From contig JADLSH010000182.1 in NCBI GenBank assembly GCA_016169945.1, forward strand, positions 124,001 to 188,000: a DNA stretch of 64,000 bases, given 5' to 3'. This document shows positions 48,449 to 61,100 of the stretch, in pieces (within the stretch, counting starts at the first letter, position 1; each line of letters starts with the position of its first letter). The translations under genes and the position numbers were made by a program. The notes under the pieces were generated by a model. That model had not been told where the DNA came from. It saw only the letters and a program-made list of their open reading frames with translations, and ran no database searches. The stretch is from Trachythela sp. YZ-2020 (lineage: Eukaryota; Cnidaria; Anthozoa; Malacalcyonacea; Clavulariidae).

Positions 48449-49020
48449 ATGAATCAATCGCAAGTATTTGCAGTTATCACTATCCTGTTTTTCATCGGGC
48501 TGTGTTCTGGTTTGCCACGTTGGCAACTAGATAAGAAAGATTCTGCAGGTAAAGAAACTGTTAGTCTGTTATTGGATATTTGAAATCGAATCCCTTCAAG
48601 ATGTCTTTACTTTTGTGTACATTTCGTCCCTCATATTTTCTTTATATTTTTGTGTCCGTTAACAGTCTCATTTCCTTTTCGTTTAGTTATGATTGTAATT
48701 ATGTGTTTTGTGCCGTGTAGGTTAACACAATAATTCACGATACGAAATGTAACATGACTTTCTGCAGGCCTCTGATGAATATCCGTTTTTCTGATTTGAA
48801 ATCATGGGGGGAATGTTTCAACATTTTATCACTGCGTTTTCATTTAGATGATTCGACCGAGATAGTCAAGAGAACGTCCTGTCTTTGCGACGATGGTAGA
48901 GTTGGTATACTGCGTCCTTTAGAATGTGGTGGCTCAGAAACGAGATGCAACATGGCTCCATTCCCATATCCAGTCCCAATTCCTCCTTTTCGTTATGTAT
49001 GTTGCATACCTGCTTACTGA
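48449..49020 (+). CDS. Secreted cysteine-rich peptide, sea-anemone type I Na-channel-toxin-like (gene 2)
   Basis: Coding exons are 48449-48548 (donor GTAAAG) and 48848-49020 (acceptor TTTCATTTAG), phase 1, 90 residues. A 5' UTR exon at about 47995-48056 with an intact GTAAGT donor precedes it, giving the two-intron structure known for sea-anemone toxin genes (one intron in the 5' UTR, one in the propeptide). The signal peptide is the same as in gene 1. The mature part after the KR site has C-x-C followed by DDG, then C, C and CC, but a Pro-rich loop before CC is longer than in gene 1 and the tail is short. The two copies differ much more in the mature region than in the signal part, as is usual for venom peptide families. 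The target channel is not shown by sequence. Confidence 0.8.
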
Positions 49021-49139
49021 ATAAGACAATAAAGCAAGAACGTTTGAGGAAAATGCCACATTTTTTTTACTTCATAGAGTTAGCACTAACAATGACGATT
49101 TTACTCTTATCTTGTAACAGTGAAGCGCAGTAATTGTAT

Positions 49140-50270
49140 TTTATTGTTGTAGTAGAAATGTTTTAAATACATTCATGGAAACAGAAGAAGCTCAACTGTA
49201 ATCCAAGTCAGACAATGATCAATAATTGTGCCAAAAAGTGCTCAATATATTCGTTACTAGAAATACAGGCTTGCAGTAACCCCTCGCCCCAGCTGAACAT
49301 TGCCAGACATTACATTCCAAAACATTACTATTGCTAATCTTTTTTATCAAAAAATCTGCCATGCAAAGGTTGTAGGCGAGTCGGATATCTGCGTTCAAAA
49401 CAGATTTTTGGCATAGAAAACAGAATTGGATCCTTGGCTCACACGCCTCTTCACGACGCAATCAAAGGCTATCGCCAAATGAAATGTTTTACCTGACGTG
49501 ATCACTGTGACTTCCTTCATTTTAAATTTGCCATTAAAATTTTGATTATTACTCTAATGTTTGGAAAGAAGGGTGGAAGGAACAATATTATTTTGGGAAA
49601 TTTATTTTGAAAGAATAAAAAATGAAATTTTGTTTCAAGAAGAGGAAGCACAGTAGCCATGGCAACACGATAAAATAAACTTCTTTTCTGGAGTACAAAA
49701 CAACAGGTTACAAAAACTACAAAAATAATAAAAATATTAGTTGTTTTAGCCATACAAATCTGAGGTATATGGTGTAGGTATGTTCTTATGCATTCTATAT
49801 GCTTCAAATTAATGTTTAAATGCAACCTTCCGTTTACTAAAACGTTGCCAAAAGTTTATAAAACTAAACTGCCTTTTACTTATAAATTAGTTTTTGAAAT
49901 GAAATCAGTTGAAAATATACAAATTCTCTCGTGTGAAACGATTTCGCTCTCCTTTTAAGTTGGAACTTTTTGATAGAATAAAATATAGGATATTTTAATT
50001 GTAAAAAAATGAAAATCTATGTAAATAAAACAACATTCTTACGGCTATATCAACAATTTAATATAAGAAACTTGCCATATTTTTTCGACCATCTATCTCT
50101 ATTTATCCTTTTTTATAAAGTATAAACGATAAATTTGTTCCGCAGCTTTTCCTGAAGCCCCAAAAAGCTATTTATAAGTTATAATTCAGACTTACTGATA
50201 TGACTTACTCATGTTTTTTTTATAATTAGCTCATTCCACTCCTAACAAAGATTAGTGAGATGACCACCCA
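49140..50270. other. No recognisable gene
   Basis: Very AT-rich sequence downstream of toxin-like gene 2. A short dispersed repeat is near 49250-49330 (see 11826-11925). Confidence 0.45.
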
Positions 50271-51680
50271 TCACACCCATGAAACATAGCCATGCGCCGG
50301 CAAAACTTGATGAACTTTGGATTTCCCATTGCTTCCCTTTTTTTCCGGGTGTAAATATCCGCGTGGAATTAGTACCCTCGCACGGCGCTTCGCGCCGGCT
50401 CGGGGATTAACTGAGATTGTTATAGACCAATTCGGAGTTTCGACTGCGCACGGAAATGACGCGTTCTGCGCTGAGCCCAAAACGCGGGTGGACTATAACA
50501 TGTAGCTGAGGCTGGAAGTATTGAATTGTTGAATCATAATTTGTTTTTCACCGATATAACCATACTAGAATTGCAAATTAAATAATTTTTGTACTGGGAT
50601 AATTTTTCTGCTGCATCCTAAAGCGAAATAAAGAAAGGTACACCTAAGGTAATATATTTTCTAATTTAAAGGGAGTCAACCGTGCGAAAACTAATTGTAT
50701 TTTGAGCAACTTTTGCATATTCAAATGGGATTGAACAGTTGAATACTTTGTTATGCATAATCTAATTCTACAAGCCTCAGCTACATGTTATAGTCCAAAA
50801 ACTGTTTATCGGACGGTTACTACATTTTAAAAAATCATCGCTTCTAACATCTGTTATTGGTACGAACACCTTGATATGGTTCTCTTTTACAAGATAATAC
50901 ACTGACTAATTATTAACATAAATCCTTCTGTTATTCCAGTTACCGTACCTCCAGACAAACTAGATCTTCTGCCAGTACTTCCACTAAGTTAATTGTTCTA
51001 AGATGTAAGACAACCACGCGTCAAAGGTCCTTCCTTATTCGAACAACACGCGTATAGAACTTTCTCAATGACGAACTAAAACTAGACGAATGTGAACTCT
51101 CTACAGTTAATACGAGGATACATGAATATTACACAATATCTTTAAGATCTTGTTTTAAGGCAGACGATCCTCGCTCGTAGAAAATCATATGTCCAAAGTG
51201 TAACTATGTCCGTAGTCTAGCTGTTCCAATCTCGTGCTGCAGGTAGAGTAATGACGTTGTTTTTCACTTGTTGTATGTTATAGTGCTTGTCGTCGTTGTA
51301 TTTGTAATATCTATGTTAATCTAATGGGGCCGCAGAAATTGGCTAGCGCTGTTGCGGATTCCTTGTCTTAAATTGTAAATGTTCATTTATCTTGTTTTAA
51401 CATATAAACTTACTTACATTAGTCTAGGACCTGTATAGGAGTTTGTATTCGTTTCATTTACCACAGGCAATCTCAACTGTTTTAGGGTAAAATGACCATG
51501 GCGGTCAACATGGTAGATGTGCCAAAACCTGAATCCGGGACGAAAGTCCTGAAAATGACCCCGCCCTGAACCGGCAGTGCCAACATAGCTCTAATTTCCG
51601 AAAAGCAGAAGCGACAGCCTTTCTGAAGTGCTTATGGTGTTTAGAAGGTTGCTTTTAGGGGTAGTTATTGGAAGCAACTC

Positions 51681-51890
51681 AACCTGATCGAATCGAAGGC
51701 TTTCTTAGGGCGCCTCTGAGAGGCATCTAATTATGAATCATGTGCCATCACCGACCACAGAAACGGTAGAAGGGTAAGAAAGGGAACGACACGAACCCAC
51801 CCAGTCAGCTTTCCCTGTGTGAGTTATCTGGAGTACCTGAACGCTTTGACGATTGCGCCCCCAAAGCCAATATCCACGATAAGCAGCTAC
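51681..51890 (-). repeat. Inverted fragment of segment R and its adjoining block
   Basis: Reverse complement of parts of 43670-43870, including GGCGCCTCTGAGAGGC and AATATCCACGATAAGCAGC. It joins the inverted duplication to the next repeat array. Confidence 0.75.
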
Positions 51891-53597
51891 AATCACTTTC
51901 AAAAGTTGTTGGGACACCTGCAGTTTTAGAGCATAGGTCAATCTGTACACTTGTAATACACAATGGTCTCCCTCCCCTCCCCCCCCCCCTCCCCAATCAA
52001 TGTTGGTTTCCCAATTGTAAGACCATACCCCGTCAAATATGATAATATTTTGGACACAACATTGAATAGGGGGCGGGGGGATCGACTTTTGTCAATATAA
52101 TAGGTATTTGGGACATCTGTCCCAACATATTTGAAAAGGATTGTCTGAACACAATACCCAAATTTTTATTGTATATTTCAAAATAACTGGCAAAGAATGC
52201 TTTAAGGGCGATGTATTTATTTCTATATTGTGCATAGCAGATATAATACAACATTTCTAACCACTCTAGTTCGTGTGAAATTGGAAAAGTTAATAATTAA
52301 CAGAATATATGGGCGTTTGGGTATAGCATCTTTAATTCCCCAAAGTTTATTGTGTTTTTAGCTTTTATCAATTAAGTCCAAAACTATTGAATTATTTAAT
52401 GTGGTATAGTTTATCGCATAGCAATAGACTTCCGGTTATTATTCGTATACGAGCAATGGATCAGCCAACTGCTAAATTGGGTACTCAAACCAAGCAAGCG
52501 CTTAACTATCTAGAGCAGAATTCTCAGATAGATTTGTCTCCCCATGGCTCTCGTACCGCCCATGAAGGATCACTCAGATGGTAGTAAATTTGGAGGTACC
52601 TACTAAAAGAGGTGGTCACTTGGACATAGCTATAATTTCAAGCACTACGTTTATGTTGCAAGTTATCAGAAAGTTCGTGGATAGTAAATAGGATTGTAGT
52701 CAACCATTATACATTGCCTTGGGCACCAAACAACGCGCCACGGGTGGTTGAACTGATATGGTCATCACCATGGTGATGCAAGTCAGCTGGGGCCTTTCGG
52801 ATATATTTTATGTACAATTTATTCGAATCCTAGAAAATCAACAGAAAGAAGTGAGAGCATGTAATTCATGTTTTTCTAAACTTATTATCAACAATTCTAC
52901 CTCCGCTCTTGGGTCAAACCAATGTTAATTGTATGCGCAAGCTATCCTAATAAGCTTTTCCAGACTAAATAGACGATTGCCATCAAAGTAGCATCGGTTG
53001 ACACGTCGGTTGACACTATATAAAAATGAAATAACGAGCCACTGAAATGTTTTTAAAACAGAACAAGGCTGAGACTAATATGTTGAGAATATCTAACAAT
53101 GTGTTTGCTAGTCATTAAAGAGTTTAAATGTGATTAAGCCAAATTTTGGAGCGGTTGACACTTTTTTATATAAATATATCTGGTATACTGTAGTGATTTT
53201 TAGAGTTGAGTGTCAATCGATACACTTCACACAATTTTACATACTTTTTGGGAAAGAACAACCAGTAATATATCAACACAGGCTCCCTAACACTTTCTTT
53301 TAGTAGTTACTGTTGAAAAATTGAATATGCCGTATCAACTCAAAGCTATATTGAGGAAAATGTTGTACGATTTACAGTATCAACCGTGTGTCAACCGAAC
53401 ACGTGTTTCAAGCGTCTTATATTACATACATGTTTCACGTCCTAAATAATAGATCTATATTTAATCACAGCCTCAGTGCGCGTCGGCATACATAATAAAT
53501 GATCATAATAAATAAAAATATCTTCTACTGGTATTTGGAATATAGATTTACGGGATTATCCTTTACACTCCAGCCACGTTTCTTGATATATTTCTTA

Positions 53598-53864
53598 TTA
53601 GCAATTGCTTGATGGACTATACATAGTTGCTATTTTAGTCTGTGGGAAAATTCCCGATGGGATTCCTAGCCATTTTAGCAAGTTTGCGAATATAATACTT
53701 GTTCCCATACTTAAGAAGGTAACATGTGCCTGTGTTTCGTCAGATATATCTTTCGTCACAGACCATGTTAGCACACAGTGTAGCAAAACAGCGGCAGACG
53801 CTATAAAGTTATAACACAGACACATTGTACAATCAGTCGTCAAATATGCACGGCTCATACGCAA
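53598..53864 (-). CDS. Conserved hypothetical frame in the 2.5-kb unit (four copies)
   Basis: An 83-88 codon frame is kept open in all four copies (53598-53864, 58315-58581 and 61696-61959 minus; 59680-59931 plus). It has a hydrophobic stretch (FIASAVVLLHCVLTW) and a second one (TSIIFANLLKWLGI), as in a small secreted or membrane protein. Changes between copies include amino-acid replacements. The copies are too similar for an open frame to be strong evidence, no homologue is recognised, and the opposite strand is open as well. Confidence 0.22.
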   Translation of the reverse strand: MRMSRAYLTTDCTMCLCYNFIASAAVLLHCVLTWSVTKDISDETQAHVTFLSMGTSIIFANLLKWLGIPSGIFPQTKIATMYSPSSNC

Positions 53865-53876
53865 TGTCCGTCAATT

Positions 53877-55747
53877 ATCTAGTGGAGTTTTTCCAAAAAT
53901 ATGGTCGGAAGGCCTTATTACTCCTATACACAAATCGGGAAACAAAAGTGATCCTGGAAATTACAGAGGCATTTGCATTTCTAGCTGTTTAGGGAAATTT
54001 TTCACTTCAATTCTTAACGCACGTTTGAATCTTTTTCTGGAAGAAAACAGTATTTTGAATAAGTACCAAATAGGTTTTAGACATGGATTTCGAACGTCTG
54101 ATCATCTGCTCGTTCTTAAAACATTGATAGACAGTTATAAATTAAGACGAAAACCCATGTTTACATGTTTTGTAGACTTCAGGAAAGCATACGATAGTGT
54201 CTGGCGAGAAGGTTTATTTTTTAAACTGATAAACTACGGATGTAACGGAAAATTTATCACAATTTTACTAAACATGTACTCCTCTGTTAAATCAGCGGTT
54301 AAGCTCGAACAAGGTGTCACCCCATTCTTTCAATCCCATATTGGTGTGAAACAAGGATGTAATCTAAGCCCAACTCTGTTTAACCTCTTCATCAATGATA
54401 TACCTAAGTTGTTTAATACTACCTGTGAACCTTTGAAGTTTGGAAACACGGAGTTGAGTTGTTTATTATATGCCGACGATTTCGTCAAGATGTCAGAATC
54501 AGAATCTGGGCTACAACAATGCCTCCAAAAACTTGAATTATATACTAAGAAATGGAAATTACAAATTAACTTAAAAAAACGAAAATTCTGATATGAAAAC
54601 GAAAATTCCAAAGACGTCAATTTATCTCGTTCAAGTGGTACTTCGGAACTAATCTACTGGATTGTGTAAACGAATATACGTATTTAGGATTAACTTTTCA
54701 TTATACTGGTAATTTTAAGATAGCGATAACAATGTTATACAGCAAGGCATTACGTTTTTACAATTGCCTAATGCACAAACTTTCAAATGCAGAGAATATA
54801 CCGATTAAAACTTTACTAAAACTATTTTCTTCAATGGTGGTTCCAGTTTTATTATATGGTTGTGAAATCTGGGGTGTAGGATTATTAGGTAAAATCTCTT
54901 CGTTTGAACTCTTCCAAAAGAGATTTCTCAATATGGTAAATAAACTGGAATCATTACAGTTGAAATTTTTTAAACGTATACTCGGAGTCCACTCTAAGAG
55001 TACAAACCTAGCAGTATATGGTGAACTGGGTAAAGTTCCTCTAATAGTACAGGTCTCTACTTTAGTGACAAAGTATTGGATACGAATTGAAACTCCGATT
55101 ATATGAATACTCTTGTAGGAGAGACAGCAAGTTTTAATATCCGATCAAATACTCAGGCTATTAAATTCACAAACTATGTTTTAAAAATGTGTGATTTGGA
55201 ATCACTAAAAGGTATTTCTCTCCCACTTGAAAGTGTACATAATCTAGGTAAATATTTAAAAAATAGGTTATTTGCCTACTTCACTGATTTCTGGAAAGAT
55301 CAGATTGAACAAAGTCGTTACAGTGGTAAATTAAGAACCCTCGCACAAGTTAAGAATAAATTTGTATTTGAAAAAGATCTCCATGAAGTATGTAATGTTA
55401 AACATCGTCAAGCAATAACAAAAATGAGAATATCCGCACACAAACTACCGGTTGAATATGGCCGATATAATAAAACGCCATACGATGAAAGGATTTTTAC
55501 TGTATGTCAATCGAATGAAATTGGAGATGAATTCCACTATTTAATGTCATGCTCCAATAAAAAAATTGCAGAAACTCGAAACACTTTTTTAAATAATTTA
55601 TATAGTATCAATAGCTCTTTCCGCTTATTTGATACAAATAATTTGTTCTTATATATTTTAAATATTCACGATAAGTCCATTATGAAAATAATAGCAAAAT
55701 ATTTCCATGATATTCTCCTATTATATGATAAACAGTACATTGCGTAA
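53877..55747 (+). pseudogene. LINE reverse transcriptase ORF2 fragment
   Basis: In frame from the insertion edge the protein shows fingers and palm motifs in order: GNKSDPGNYRGI, FRHGFRTSDH, CFVDFRKAYDSVW (first catalytic Asp), GVKQGCNLSPTLFNLFINDI and LLYADDF (catalytic YADD). The thumb region follows (VVPVLLYGCEIWG). Near the end there is a His/Cys-rich tail (IGDEFHYLMSC). The endonuclease and the start of the RT are missing because of 5' truncation. Frameshifts occur near 54580, where AAAACGAAAATTC is duplicated, and near 55095. It copies RNA into DNA at a nicked target in intact relatives; this copy is dead. The clade is not assigned. Confidence 0.88.
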
Positions 55748-55890
55748 ACGTGCATATTATTATGTATAATATCAAGAGTGTGATATTTTAGAATCTTACA
55801 ATATTTTATAGTTATAATAACGATACGTTTTGTATCTTTTTCATGTAATTTCATATGTGCCTGTATTGGTATTTGATGAATAAAGATTAT
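53877..55890 (+). mobile_element. 5'-truncated non-LTR retrotransposon (LINE)
   Basis: The insertion splits the repeat unit between CAATGTCCGTCAATT and TTTTCCCGTGCATTTTAC, which are adjacent in the other copies. It begins inside the reverse transcriptase domain and ends after a short 3' UTR with AATAAAGATTATTATT. The target duplication is unclear (at most a few bp). Confidence 0.85.
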
Positions 55891-57712
55891 TATTTTCCCG
55901 TGCATTTTACTGAGCAATAATCGACGTCGCTAATTTTTCAGATAAATTTGCATATCACGCTTGCATAGGCCAGTTTCAATAATATATATCTTGAATCACT
56001 CCCCTCCCAATACATCGCATTTTATAGCTCCATATTGTATAACATACTATTCTGTCGCGTTATATTTCAAAGAATGCATAGGAAACGAGATATTATATGC
56101 CAATGCAATTCGCTAAATATGTTACGCTAAATGCTATTTGAATTTCATGAAAATAACTTTGAAAAATACTCTTTGACTGAAGGACGCTATAGACGCCTTT
56201 CAGACAATCACTTTCAAAAGTTGTTGGGACACCTGCAGTTTTAGAGCATAGGTCAATCTGTACACTTGTAATACACAATGGTCTCCCTCCCCTCCCCCCC
56301 CTCCCCAATCAATGTTGGTTTCCCAATTGTAAACCATACCCCGTCAAATATGATAATATTTTGGACACAACATTGAATAGGGGGCGGGGGGATCGACGTT
56401 TGTCAATATAATAGGTATTTGGGACATCTGTCCCAACACATTTGAAAAGGATTGTCTGAACACTATACCCAAATATTTATTGTATATTTCAAAATAACTG
56501 GCAAAGAATGCTTTAAGGGCGATGTATATATTTCTATGTTGTGCATAGCAGATGTAATACAACATTTCTAACCTCTCTAGTTCGTGTGAAATTGGAAAAG
56601 TTAATAATTAACAGAATATATGGGCGTTTGGGTATAGCATCTTTAATTCCCTAAGGTTTATTGTGTTTTTAGCTTTTATCAATTACGTCCAAAACTATTG
56701 AATTATTTAATGTGGTATAGTTTATCGCATAGCAATAGACTTCCGGTTATTATTCGTATACGAGCAATGGATCAGCCAACTGCTAAATTGGGTACTCAAA
56801 CCAAGCAAGCGCTTAGCTATCTAGAGCAGAATTCTCAGATAGATTTGTCTCCCCATCGCTCTCGTTCTGCCCATGAAGGATCACTCAGATGGTAGTAAAT
56901 TTGGAGGTACTACTAAAAGAGGTGGTCACTTGGACATAGCTATAATTTCAAGCACTACGTTTATGTTGCAAGTTATCACAAAGTTCGTGGATAGTAAATA
57001 GGATTGTAGGCAACCATTATACATTGCTTTGGGCACCAAACAACGCGCCACGGGTGGTTGAACTGATATGGTCATCACCATGGTGATGCAAGTCAGCTGG
57101 GTCCTTTCGGATATATTTTATGTACAATTTATTCGAATCCTAGAAAATCAACAGAAAGAAGTGAGAGCATGTAATTCATGTTTTTCTAAACTCATTATCA
57201 ACAATTCTACCTCCGCTCTTGGGTCAAACCAATGTTAATTGTATACGCAAGCTATCCTAATAAGCTTTTCCGGACTAAATAGACGATTGCCATCAAAGTA
57301 GCATCGGTTGACACGTCGGTTGACACTATATAAAAATGAAATAACGAGCCACTGAAATGCTTTTAAAACAGAACAAGGCTGAGACTAATATGTTGAGAAT
57401 ATCTAACAATGTGTTTGCTAGTCATTAAAGAGTTTAAATGTGATTAAGCCAAATTTTGGAGCGGTTGACACTTTTTTTATATAAATATATCTGGTATACT
57501 GTAGTGATTTTTAGAGTTGAGTGTCAATCGATACACTTCACACAATTTTACATACTTTTTGGGAAAGAACAACCAGTAATATATCAACACAGGCTCCCTA
57601 AACACTTTCTTTTAGTAGTTACTGTGGAAAAATTGAATATGCCGTATCAACTCAAAGCTATATTGAGGAAAATGTTGTACGATTTACAGTATCAACCGTG
57701 TGTCAACCGAAC

Positions 57713-58109
57713 CAGGGCCTTTTTTAACTAATGTACTGGAGGGGCCAAAGCCCCCCCAGCCCCAATGTTGGCCCCCCAGTAAGCTATTTTTGGCCCCCCA
57801 GTAAGCTATTTTTGCCCCTTTTGTCCAAAGTATAAGCCAAAAAGGGAAAAAAACTGAGTTTAGAGGAAAGTTATTGTATTCTCACAACAAAGCCTGGCTC
57901 CAAAAATTGTCTTGAATTTGAATTGGATATATCAAAAATTGTCTCTGAAAATGCAGGAAATCAAGCCACAGAGACTCATAAATACAAAAATTTTCCGGGC
58001 GAGGACCCCCAGACCCCCCTTCGCCTTCCCACACCTGTAATACACTACCTACTTGTTACGTCCCCTTTCAATGATGCCCCCCACTGATGATTTCTTAAAA
58101 AAGGCCCTG
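57713..58109. mobile_element. hAT-type MITE, 397 bp
   Basis: Terminal inverted repeats CAGGGCCTTTTTTAA and TTAAAAAAGGCCCTG, with the 8-bp direct duplication AACCGAAC on both sides (57705-57712 and 58110-58117). The insertion is absent from the other copies of the unit. The 15-bp CAGGG-type end and 8-bp duplication are typical of hAT elements. A short internal duplication of GGCCCCCCAGTAAGCTATTT is present. Confidence 0.88.
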
Positions 58110-61100
58110 AACCGAACACGTGTTTCAAGCGTCTTATATTAGATACATGTTTCACGTCCTAAATAATAGATCTATATTTAATCACAGCCTCAGTGCGCGT
58201 CGGCATACATAATAAATGATCATAATAAATAAAAATATCTTCTACTGCTATTTGGAATATAGATTTACGCGATTGTCCTTTACACTCCAGCCACGTTTCT
58301 TGATATATTTCTTATTAGCAATTGCTTGATGGACTATACATAGTTGCTATTTTAGTCTGTGGGAAAATTCCCGATGGGATTCCTAGCCATTTTAGCAAGT
58401 TTGCGAATATAATACTTGTTCCCATACTTAAGAAGGTAACATGTGCCTGCGTTTCGTCAGATATATCTTTCGTCACAGACCATGTGAGCACACAGTGTAG
58501 CAAAACAACGGCAGACGCTATAAAGTTATAACACAGACACATTGTACAATCAGTCGTCAAATATGCACGGCTCATACGCAATGTCGATCAATTTTCCCGT
58601 GCATTTTACTGAACAATAATCGACGTCGCTAGTTTTTCAGATGAATTTGCATATCACGCTTGCATAGGCCAGTTTCAATAATATATCTCTTGAATCACTC
58701 CCCTCCCAATACATCGCATTTTATAGCTCCATATTGTATAATATGCTATCCACGAACTTTCTGATAACTTGCAACATAAACGTAGTGCTTGAAATTATAG
58801 CTATGTCCAAGTGACCACCTCTTTTAGTAGGTACCTCCAAATTTACTACCATCTGATTGATCCTTCATGGGCGGTACGAGAGCCATGGGGAGACAAATCT
58901 ATCTGAGAATTCTGCTCTAGATAGCTAAGCGCTTGCTTGGTTTGAGTACCCAATTTAGCAGTTGGCTGATCCATTGCTCGTATACGAATAATAACCGGAA
59001 GTCTATTGCTATGCGATAAACTATACCACATTAATTAATTCAATAGTTTTGGACGTAATTGATAAAAGCTAAAAACACAATAAACCTTAGGGAATTAAAG
59101 ATGCTATACCCAAACGCCCATATATTCTGTTAATTATTAACTTTTCCAATTTCACACGAACTAGAGTGGTTAGAAATGTTGTATTACATCTGCTATGCAC
59201 AATATAGAAATATATACATCGCCCTTAAAGCTTTCTTTGCCAGTTATTTTGAGATATACAATAAATATTTGGGTATAGTGTTCAGACAATCCTTTTCAAA
59301 TGTGTTGGGACAGATGACCTATATGCTCTAAAACTGCAGGTGTCCCAACAACTTTTGAAAGTGATTGTCTGAAAGGCGTCTATAGCGTCCTTCAGTCAAA
59401 GAGTATTTTTCAAAGTTATTTTCATGAAATTCAAATAGCATTTAGCGTAACATATTTAGCGAATTGCATTGGCATATAATATCTCGTTTCCTATGCATTC
59501 TTTGAAATATAACGCGATAGAATAATATATTATACAATATGGAGCTATAAAATGCGATGTATTGGGAGGGGAGTGATTCAAGATATATATTATTGAAACT
59601 GGCCTATGCAAGCGTGATATGCAAATTTATCTGAAAAATTAGCAACGTCGATTATTGTTCAGTAAAATGCACGGGAAAATTGATGGACATTGCGTATGAG
59701 CCGTGCATATTTGACGATTGTACAATGTGTCTGTGTTATAACTTTATAGCGTCTGCCGTTGTTTTGCTACACTGTGTGCTAACATGGTCTGTGACGAAAG
59801 ATACATCTGACGAAACGCAGGCACATGTTACCTTCTTAAGTATGGGAACAAGTATTATATTCGCAAACTTGCTAAAATGGCTAGGAATCCCATCGGGAAT
59901 TTTCCCACAGACTAAAATAGCAACTATGTAGCTATAGTCCATCAAGCAATTGCTAATAAGAAATATATCAAGAAACGTAGCTGGAGTGTAAAGGACAATC
60001 GCGTAAATCTATATTCCAAATACCAGTAGAAGATATTTTTATTTATTATGATCATTTATTATGTATGCGGACGCGCACTGAGGCTGTGATTAAAATATAT
60101 ATCTATTATTTAGGACGTGAAACATGTATGTAATATAAGACGCTTGAAACACGTGTTCGGTTGACACACGGTTGATACTGTAAATCGTACAACATTTTCC
60201 TCAATTTAGCTTTGAGTTGATACGGCATATTCAATTTTTCCACAGTAACTACTAAAAGAAAGTGTTTAGGGATCCTGTGTTGATATATTACTGGTTGTTC
60301 TTTCCCAAAAAGTATGTAAAATTGTGTGAAGTGTATCGATTGACACTCAACTCTAAAAATCACTACAGTATACCAGATATATTTATATAAAAAAGTGTCA
60401 ACCGCTCCAAAATTTGGCTTAATCACATTTAAACTCTTTAATGACTAGCAAACACATTGTTAGATATTCTCAACATATTAGTCTCAGCCTTGTTCTGTTT
60501 TGCTACTTTGATGGCAATCGTCTATTTAGTCCGGAAAACCTTATTAGGATAGCTACTACTATGCTACTTTGATGGCAATCGTCTATTTAGTCCGGAAAAG
60601 CTTATTAGGATAGCTTGCGCATACAATTAACATTGGTTTGACCCAAGAGCGGAGGTAGAATTGTTGATAATAAGTTTAGAAAAACATGAATTAAATGCTC
60701 TCACTTCTTTCTGTTGATTTTCTACGATTCGAATAAATTGTACATAAAATATATCCGAAAGGCCCCAGCTGACTTGCAACATAAACGCATAGACTTGCAA
60801 CATAAACGCAAAGAATGCACCAAACAACGCGCCACGGGTGGTTGAACTGATATGGTCATCACCATGGTGATGCAAGTCAGCTGGGGCCTTTCGGATATAT
60901 TTTATGTACAATTTATTCGAATCCTAGAAAATCAACAGGAAGAAGTGAGAGCATGTAATTCATGTTTTTCTAAACTTATTATCGACAATTCTACCTCCGC
61001 TCTTGGGTCAAACCAATGTTAATTGTATGCGCAAGCTATCCTAATAAGCTTTTCCGGACTAAATAGACGATTGTCATCAAAGTAGCATCGGTTGACACGT

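Larger units (their letters stand above)
47250..51680 (-). repeat. Right arm of the large inverted duplication
   Basis: Reverse complement of 36660-39850 with extra AT-rich sequence at about 49.2-50.3 kb. Contains toxin-like gene 2. A GC-rich palindromic patch (CGCACGGCGCTTCGCGCCGG, from about 50380) lies near its outer part. Confidence 0.82.

Noticed and set aside
49219..49825. Minus-strand frames of 80-102 codons downstream of toxin-like gene 2
   Set aside because: AT-rich, absent from the other arm, and without motifs or splice support.
52387..52584. 65-codon frame also present at 56698 and, inverted, at 58846-59031
   Set aside because: Repeated with the 2.5-kb unit; no recognisable motif and no supporting splice sites.
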